From positions 2,267,082 through 2,331,081 of the forward strand of contig NZ_BMGB01000001.1 in the NCBI RefSeq assembly GCF_014639655.1: 64,000 nt of DNA, read 5' to 3'. The notes under the pieces were generated by a model. That model searched no databases. It had not been told where the DNA came from and saw only the letters and a list, made by a program, of their open reading frames with translations. Each line of letters begins with the position of its first letter. The first letter of the stretch is position 1. Made by a program: the position numbers and the translations under genes. The stretch comes from Conyzicola nivalis (GTDB lineage: Bacteria; Actinomycetota; Actinomycetes; Actinomycetales; Microbacteriaceae). This document shows, piece by piece, positions 59,352 through 64,000 of this stretch.

Positions 59352-60587
59352 ATGGTTCAGCACCGAATCCCCAAGTACAAAGACCTCCGTCCGCTCATGA
59401 ACTTCAAGACGCCGGAGTTCAACGCCAAGAAACGTCGCCTGCAGGGCGCGCTCACGATCGCCGACCTGCGCGACATCGCAAAGCGCCGCACGCCGAAGGC
59501 GGCGTTCGACTACACCGAGGGCGCCGCCGAGGCGGAGATCAGCCTCAAGCGCGCCCGTCAGGCGTTCGAGGACATCGAGTTCACTCCGTCGATCCTGCGC
59601 GACGTCTCGACGGTCGACATGTCGAGCGAGGTGCTCGGCGGCCGCGTCGCGTTGCCGTTCGGCATAGCTCCCACCGGCTTCACCCGCATGATGCAGACCG
59701 AGGGCGAGATCGCGGGGGCGGGCGCCGCGGCCGCGGCCGGCATCCCGTTCTCGCTGTCGACCATGGGCACCACCGCGATCGAAGACGTGAAGGCGGCGAA
59801 CCCCGACGGGCGCAACTGGTTCCAGCTCTACATGTGGAAGGACCGCGAGCGCTCGATGGCGCTCGTCGACCGCGCGGCGAAGGCCGGGTTCGACACACTG
59901 CTCGTGACCGTCGACGTTCCCGTCGCGGGAGCCCGCCTGCGCGACAAGCGCAACGGCTTCTCCATCCCGCCGCAGCTCACCGTCGGCACCGTCGTGAACG
60001 CCATCCCCCGGCCCGAGTGGTGGATCAACTTCCTCACCACCGAACCCCTCGCCTTCGCCTCGCTCGACCGTTGGAGCGGAACCGTCGGCGAGCTGCTCGA
60101 CTCGATGTTCGATCCGACGGTCACCTTCGACGACCTCGCCTGGATCAAGCAGCAGTGGCCGGGCAAGCTCGTCGTGAAGGGCGTGCAGAACGTCGACGAC
60201 GCCAAGCGCCTCGCCGACATGGGCGTCGACGGCATCACCCTGTCGAACCACGGCGGGCGCCAGCTCGACCGCGCGCCGATCCCCTTCCACCTGCTTCCGG
60301 ATGTCGTGCGCGAGGTCGGCAAGGACACGGAAGTCCATCTCGACACCGGAATCATGAGCGGCGCCGACATCGTCGCGTCGATAGCGCTCGGCGCCAAGTT
60401 CACCCTCATCGGGCGTGCGTACCTGTACGGGTTGATGGCGGGCGGACGCGACGGCGTCGACCGTACCATCGAGATCCTGGCCGATCAGATCGCCCGTACG
60501 ATGCGGTTGCTCGGGGTGAAGAGCCTCGACGAGCTCGAACCGCGCCACGTGACACAGCTCGAGCGACTGGTGCCACGGCAGCGGTAG
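59352..60587 (+). CDS. FMN-dependent alpha-hydroxy-acid dehydrogenase (L-lactate type)
   Basis: A 411-residue TIM-barrel flavoprotein of the LldD/glycolate oxidase family. [11 protein letters not shown] near the N-terminus, [24 protein letters not shown], and [12 protein letters not shown] (with the catalytic His and Arg, about residues 298-309) followed by [13 protein letters not shown] (FMN phosphate site) are intact. It oxidises L-lactate or a related 2-hydroxy acid to the 2-keto acid. ATG 59352 lies 14 bp after the GntR stop. It could use the L-lactate formed by RhaEW; mycofactocin-type relatives are an alternative. I do not give a symbol because the substrate is not fixed. Confidence 0.9.
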   Translation: MVQHRIPKYKDLRPLMNFKTPEFNAKKRRLQGALTIADLRDIAKRRTPKAAFDYTEGAAEAEISLKRARQAFEDIEFTPSILRDVSTVDMSSEVLGGRVALPFGIAPTGFTRMMQTEGEIAGAGAAAAAGIPFSLSTMGTTAIEDVKAANPDGRNWFQLYMWKDRERSMALVDRAAKAGFDTLLVTVDVPVAGARLRDKRNGFSIPPQLTVGTVVNAIPRPEWWINFLTTEPLAFASLDRWSGTVGELLDSMFDPTVTFDDLAWIKQQWPGKLVVKGVQNVDDAKRLADMGVDGITLSNHGGRQLDRAPIPFHLLPDVVREVGKDTEVHLDTGIMSGADIVASIALGAKFTLIGRAYLYGLMAGGRDGVDRTIEILADQIARTMRLLGVKSLDELEPRHVTQLERLVPRQR

Positions 60588-60627
60588 CGCTCGTTAACCG
60601 GCGTCGTCCATCCACTAAGGTTTTCTC

Positions 60628-61053
60628 ATGAACGAGTTGACCCTCGCGGAACCTCCCACCACGCTCGACGACTTCACGATGGCGCTGCTGACGCGCGCGA
60701 CGGACGCGGTGATCCCCCGCGGCCGCCCGCTGGTCGCGTTCGGCCTCGTCGAGTTGCCCTCCGGAGAACTCACGCTGAAGCGCACCACCGCCGGCACGCA
60801 CGACGAGGCCCTGCAGCAGGCCCGCGCCGTGGTGAGGCTCGACGGCTTCGGCGTGCGCGCCGGTGTCGCCTGGGACGGATACTTCACCCTCGAGGGCACG
60901 CGCACCGAGGCGGTGTTCGTCGAGGTGTCCGAGCGGGACGCCGACACCAGCTTCGTGTTCGCGCAGCGTTACGGGCGAAAGGGCCTGCTGAAGAAGAGGA
61001 CTTTCGCCATCGGACGGCCGATGCTCGTCGACAACGGCAACCTGCTCGGCTAG
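60628..61053 (+). CDS. Hypothetical 141-residue protein
   Basis: A soluble alpha/beta protein that I do not recognise. It begins MNELTLAEPPTTLDDFTMALL and has a beta-rich centre (PLVAFGLVELPSGELTLKRT, FGVRAGVAWDGYFTLEG). The C-terminus is basic then hydrophobic (GRKGLLKKRTFAIGRP). AAGGTTTTCTC precedes ATG 60628, with no good Shine-Dalgarno match. It lies 40 bp after the oxidase on the same strand and is convergent with the uracil permease, whose stop is 14 bp beyond its own. It might be in the oxidase operon. Confidence 0.68.
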   Translation: MNELTLAEPPTTLDDFTMALLTRATDAVIPRGRPLVAFGLVELPSGELTLKRTTAGTHDEALQQARAVVRLDGFGVRAGVAWDGYFTLEGTRTEAVFVEVSERDADTSFVFAQRYGRKGLLKKRTFAIGRPMLVDNGNLLG

Positions 61054-61067
61054 TTTCAGGTTCCGTT

Positions 61068-62336
61068 CTAGTTGTCGGTGCCGCGCAGCTTCGCGATGCT
61101 GTTCATCAGGTGGTACACGACGATCGCGGCGACCGTGCCGAGCACGATGCCCGAGAAGGTGAGCTGCCCGAGGTTGATCGTGAAGTCGGCGATGCCCATG
61201 ATGAGGGCCACACCGGCGGTGAGCTGGTTCTTCGGCTTGCTGAAGTCGACCCGGTTCTCGACCCAGATGCGCACGCCGATGATTCCGATCAGACCGTAGA
61301 GCGCGGTGGTCACGCCGCCGAGCACGCCCGCCGGCACGGTGTTGATGATCGCCCCGAACTTGGGCGACAGCCCGAGCAGGATCGCCACGATGCCGGCGAC
61401 CCAGTAGGCGGCGGTCGAGAAGACCCGGGTCGCAGCCATAACGCCGATGTTCTCGCCGTAGGTGGTGGTCGGCGAACCTCCGCCGAGACCGGAGAGCACC
61501 GTCGCGAGTCCGTCGGCGAACAGGGCCCGGCCGGTGAGGCCGTCGAGGTTGCGGTTGGTCAGCTGCCCCACGCCCTTGATGTGTCCGACGTTCTCGGCGA
61601 CCAGCGCGAGCACCACAGGCAGGAACATCAGGTAGACGCCCACGTTGTCGCTCGATAACGACGGCGCGGTGAACTCGGGCAGGCCGACCCAGGCCGCGTC
61701 GCCGACCGCGCTGAAGTCGACCTCTCCCGCGATCGTCGCCGCGACATAGCCGACGATGACGCCGAGGATGATCGACAGCCGCCCGAGGAATCCGCGGAAG
61801 AACACCGCCGCCAGAATGATCGCGAGCAGGGTGATGATCGCCACGACGGGCGACTCGGCGAAGTTGTTCTTCGCGGCCGGCGCAAGGTTGAAGCCGATGA
61901 GCGCGACGATCGCACCGCTGACGACCGGCGGAAGGACCACGTCGATCCAGCCGGTGCCGGTGAGGTGCACGACGATGCCGATCACCGCGAGCAGTGCGCC
62001 GACGACGATGATGCCGCCGAGGGCTACGGATGGCCCGCCCGACGCGGTGGCCGCGCTGATGGGGGCGAGGAAGGCGAACGACGACCCGAGGTAGCTCGGC
62101 AGCCGGTTGGCGGTGATCAGCAGGAAGAGCAGGGTGCCGATGCCGGAGAACAGCAGCGTCGTCGCGGGCGGGAAGCCGGTGATGAGGGGCACGAGGAAGG
62201 TGGCGCCGAACATCGCGACGACGTGCTGGCTGCCGAAGCCGATCGTGCGCAGCCAGGTGAGGCGCTCCTCGGGGGCGACGATCTCCGTCGCGCCGACGTT
62301 CTTGCCGTCGCCGTGCAGTGTCCAGGGCAGGGCCAC
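61068..62336 (-). CDS. Uracil/xanthine permease (NCS2 family)
   Basis: A 422-residue membrane protein of the nucleobase-cation symporter 2 family (UraA/PyrP/UapC). Fourteen helices are expected. The Q-motif region reads FGSQHVVAMFGATFLVPLI (about residues 34-52), with NRLPSYLGSSFAFLAPI next, VALVAENVGHIKGVG (about 240-254) and GLGGGSPTTTYGENIGVMA (about 278-296) holding the conserved substrate-binding Glu residues. That pattern favours uracil. GTG 62336 has GGAGGAAAC upstream. It is monocistronic, not linked to nucleotide genes in this window. Confidence 0.93.
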   Translation of the reverse strand: MALPWTLHGDGKNVGATEIVAPEERLTWLRTIGFGSQHVVAMFGATFLVPLITGFPPATTLLFSGIGTLLFLLITANRLPSYLGSSFAFLAPISAATASGGPSVALGGIIVVGALLAVIGIVVHLTGTGWIDVVLPPVVSGAIVALIGFNLAPAAKNNFAESPVVAIITLLAIILAAVFFRGFLGRLSIILGVIVGYVAATIAGEVDFSAVGDAAWVGLPEFTAPSLSSDNVGVYLMFLPVVLALVAENVGHIKGVGQLTNRNLDGLTGRALFADGLATVLSGLGGGSPTTTYGENIGVMAATRVFSTAAYWVAGIVAILLGLSPKFGAIINTVPAGVLGGVTTALYGLIGIIGVRIWVENRVDFSKPKNQLTAGVALIMGIADFTINLGQLTFSGIVLGTVAAIVVYHLMNSIAKLRGTDN

Positions 62337-62392
62337 GTTTCCTCCGTAGGGGTGCGGCGCCCGAAATGGCGCTTATCGAGGATAACGGCTGG

Positions 62393-63508
62393 TCACAGTT
62401 CCAGCGCGCCCAACAGGTTCGTCGCCACCGTCGCGTGCGCCGACTCCGGGTCGCTCGGGTGGAACAGCCCGGCGAGGGCGTCGCGATACAGGCGCGAGAG
62501 CTCGGTGTCGGCGCCGTACGACGAGCCGCCCGATACCCGGATCGCCGTCTCCACCACCGACCGCGCCACGTCGACGGAGCGCGTCTTGGTGCCGACGAGC
62601 AGGCGGAACCACGCCGTCCCGTGGTCGGCCAGTTCGTCGACGTCGCGGGCGAGCCCCTCGATCTGGGGCGCGAGCGAGTCGAGCGCGATCGCGGCGTCGG
62701 CGAGCTGCCAACGGATGTCCGGGTCCTGCCCGTAGGCGAGTCCGGTTTTCATCGAGCGGCGCGAGGAGACGTTCTCGACCGCCAGCTCGAGGGCGCGGTC
62801 GGCGATGCCGGCGTACACGCTCGAGATCAGCAGCAGGAAATCGGCGAACAGTCCGAAGATGTAGGGGTCGGCGACCGGGCCGACGGGCAGGATCCGGGTG
62901 ATGCGTTCGGGAGCGACGCGCGCGCCGTCGAGCACGGTCGTGAAACTCTGCGTGGCGCGCATGCCCAGGGGGTTCCACTCCCCCGCAGCGTGATGGCCCG
63001 GCGTCTCGCGAGTGAGCACACCGTGCACGAGCGTCGGCCCCGAGTCATCCGAATCGTCGCGCCCGAAGACGGCCAGGCGCGTCCACGCCGGGGACAGCGA
63101 GGTGAAGATCTTCGTGCCCGTGAACAGGTACGACCCGTCGGGCTGCGGCTCGGCCTTCGTGCGCGAGTCGAACATCACCTGGTCGTTGCCCGCCTCGCTG
63201 TTGCCGAACGCGAAGAGCTCGCCCGCGGCGGCCTCGGCCGCGATCCAGTCGAGCGAGCCGTCGCCGCGCTCGTGCAGCACCCGGGCGATGCCGACCACAA
63301 CGAGGTGCATGTTGATGCCGAGCGCCGTCGCGGGCGCATGCGCCCCGAGCAGTCGCTGGTCGCGGGCGACCTCGAGCAGCGGGCGCGACCCGAGGTAGCC
63401 GGCGGCGCGCAGGTCGTCGAGGTCGTCGGAGAAGAAGGCGTTGTCGCGGTCGTAGCCTGCGGCGCGCGAGCGGATGCGGGCGAGCAGGTCTTCGTTGAGG
63501 GCGGTCAC
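62393..63508 (-). CDS. Acyl-CoA-dehydrogenase-like flavoprotein
   Basis: A 371-residue member of the acyl-CoA dehydrogenase superfamily. LFAFGNSEAGND and GSYLFTGTKIFTSLSP (about residues 135-150) fit the flavin and substrate region, and VSGGSSYGADTELSRLYRDAL (seen as VSGGSSYG and ELSRLYRDAL) the C-terminal helix pair. The catalytic Glu position of fatty-acyl enzymes is not obvious, and the sequence is closer to the DszC/HpaH-like or hydroxylase-type branch. GTG 63508 has no strong ribosome site. Substrate unknown; it stands alone between the permease and a KPR-like gene. Confidence 0.82.
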   Translation of the reverse strand: MTALNEDLLARIRSRAAGYDRDNAFFSDDLDDLRAAGYLGSRPLLEVARDQRLLGAHAPATALGINMHLVVVGIARVLHERGDGSLDWIAAEAAAGELFAFGNSEAGNDQVMFDSRTKAEPQPDGSYLFTGTKIFTSLSPAWTRLAVFGRDDSDDSGPTLVHGVLTRETPGHHAAGEWNPLGMRATQSFTTVLDGARVAPERITRILPVGPVADPYIFGLFADFLLLISSVYAGIADRALELAVENVSSRRSMKTGLAYGQDPDIRWQLADAAIALDSLAPQIEGLARDVDELADHGTAWFRLLVGTKTRSVDVARSVVETAIRVSGGSSYGADTELSRLYRDALAGLFHPSDPESAHATVATNLLGALEL

Positions 63509-63549
63509 CCGTCCAAACTACGCCCAGCGGTGCCGCCGGGGCCGGGGTG

Positions 63550-64000
63550 CTACGCGGCGATCTCCTCGTCGAGCGGCTGGGGCTTGGCTCCGAGCGCGTC
63601 GATCAACCCGTGCACCATGCGCACGGTGGGCACGTCGATTCCGTGCCGCTCGGCCGCGGCCAGTACTGCGCCGGTCAGGTAGTTGTGCTCGAGCGGACGC
63701 CCCGCCCGGCGGTCGAGGTGCATCGACGTCGCGCTGTTGCGGGGCAGGCCGTCCATGCGCAGCAGGAACGTCTCGGCCGCGCCCGGCGCGAACCGCGCTC
63801 CCTCGGCAGCGGCGACGATTACACCCTCGGCGAGGAGCGCGCTCAGCAGCGGGCGCACGCTCGGGTCGGTCGTGACCTCCATCGTGCGGTCGGTGAGCGC
63901 GGTCACGGTGTTCAGGGCCGAGTTCATCACGAGCTTGGTCCACGACTCGGTCACGAAGTCCTCGACGAGGCGCACGGCGATGCGGTCGGCGTCGAAGAGC
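63550..64000 (-). CDS. Ketopantoate-reductase-like enzyme, C-terminal part (5' end beyond window)
   Basis: The last 149 residues of a protein with the ApbA_C (KPR) domain. SWTKLVMNSALNTVTALTD, followed later by HLDRRAGRPLEHNYLTGAVL and HGIDVPTVRMVHGLI, is the standard C-terminal half of 2-dehydropantoate 2-reductase, including Lys and Asn of the KLxxNxxxN signature. The NADPH-binding half lies beyond the right edge. KPR makes pantoate for coenzyme A; many relatives of this domain act on other 2-keto acids, so the pathway is not settled. Confidence 0.88.
   Translation of the reverse strand, partial: LFDADRIAVRLVEDFVTESWTKLVMNSALNTVTALTDRTMEVTTDPSVRPLLSALLAEGVIVAAAEGARFAPGAAETFLLRMDGLPRNSATSMHLDRRAGRPLEHNYLTGAVLAAAERHGIDVPTVRMVHGLIDALGAKPQPLDEEIAA

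Overview
The window is a dense, high-GC stretch of chromosome that reads as an actinobacterium, most probably of the Microbacteriaceae type. The grounds are very high GC, many GTG starts, long chains of 4-bp ATGA/GTGA overlaps, sugar ABC operons of the CUT1 class without their own ATPase (as in actinobacteria that share one MsiK-like ATPase), many LacI regulators and several apparently leaderless starts. The family assignment is inference. I see no rRNA, tRNA, CRISPR, transposase, integrase or phage gene. No gene-free stretch exceeds 300 bases. At the edges, the LacI gene at 1-727 lacks its 3' end and the KPR-like gene at 63550-64000 lacks its 5' end.

Layout. (1) 1-10738, L-rhamnose: a divergent LacI repressor, a CUT2 ABC transporter (ATPase, two permeases, lipoprotein), mutarotase RhaM, isomerase RhaI, the fused aldolase/dehydrogenase RhaEW and kinase RhaB. 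Three similar AACGATTCA operator-like sites tie the locus together. (2) 10739-12663: a TetR gene and a quinone-oxidoreductase-type gene bracketed by two direct copies of an 84-bp palindromic repeat. (3) 12616-17894: a GH42 beta-galactosidase, a Bcr/CflA-type MFS exporter and a LacI regulator, divergent from a serine hydrolase. (4) 17895-23968: a CUT1 transporter, GH1 beta-glucosidase and LacI, with three GAGAGCGCTCTC operators. (5) 23978-33714, minus strand: LacI, a degenerate M24-fold protein, a Gfo/Idh dehydrogenase and a GH43-like hydrolase; then a separate promoter for a CUT1 transporter, a DUF624-like membrane protein, an alpha/beta hydrolase and a HEAT-repeat protein. (6) 33881-39267: an acid-sugar set (SDR uronate-dehydrogenase-like enzyme, enolase-superfamily dehydratase, Gfo/Idh enzyme, DUF6807 protein, LacI). 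(7) 39383-45525: an envelope module (MacB-like permease and ATPase, adaptor with peptidoglycan-binding domain, Cys-rich lipoprotein, VanY-like carboxypeptidase) divergent from a two-component system. (8) 45663-48812: a three-gene sugar module with a DUF993 protein. (9) 48875-49977: a Cys/Met-rich copper-binding-type protein and two small unknowns among repeats. (10) 50044-58574: a galactoside operon (GH42, CUT1 transporter, GH36 alpha-galactosidase) with a divergent LacI. (11) 58675-64000: GntR/FCD regulator with an FMN-dependent alpha-hydroxy-acid (lactate-type) dehydrogenase, an unknown protein, a uracil/xanthine permease, an acyl-CoA-dehydrogenase-like enzyme and a ketopantoate-reductase-like gene.

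How it works together: the region is a plant-polysaccharide and oligosaccharide scavenging island. Each block pairs import with intracellular hydrolysis or oxidation under a local LacI repressor. Rhamnose breakdown through RhaEW should end in dihydroxyacetone phosphate and L-lactate, which the oxidase near the right end could feed to pyruvate (inference). The most unusual features are the repeats: an 84-bp family bracketing a two-gene module and supplying the C-terminus of the MFS gene, a second family with three CGACAGGAC cores, short dispersed repeats read through in coding frames, 15-bp coding tandem repeats and a 17-C tract in a 5' leader.
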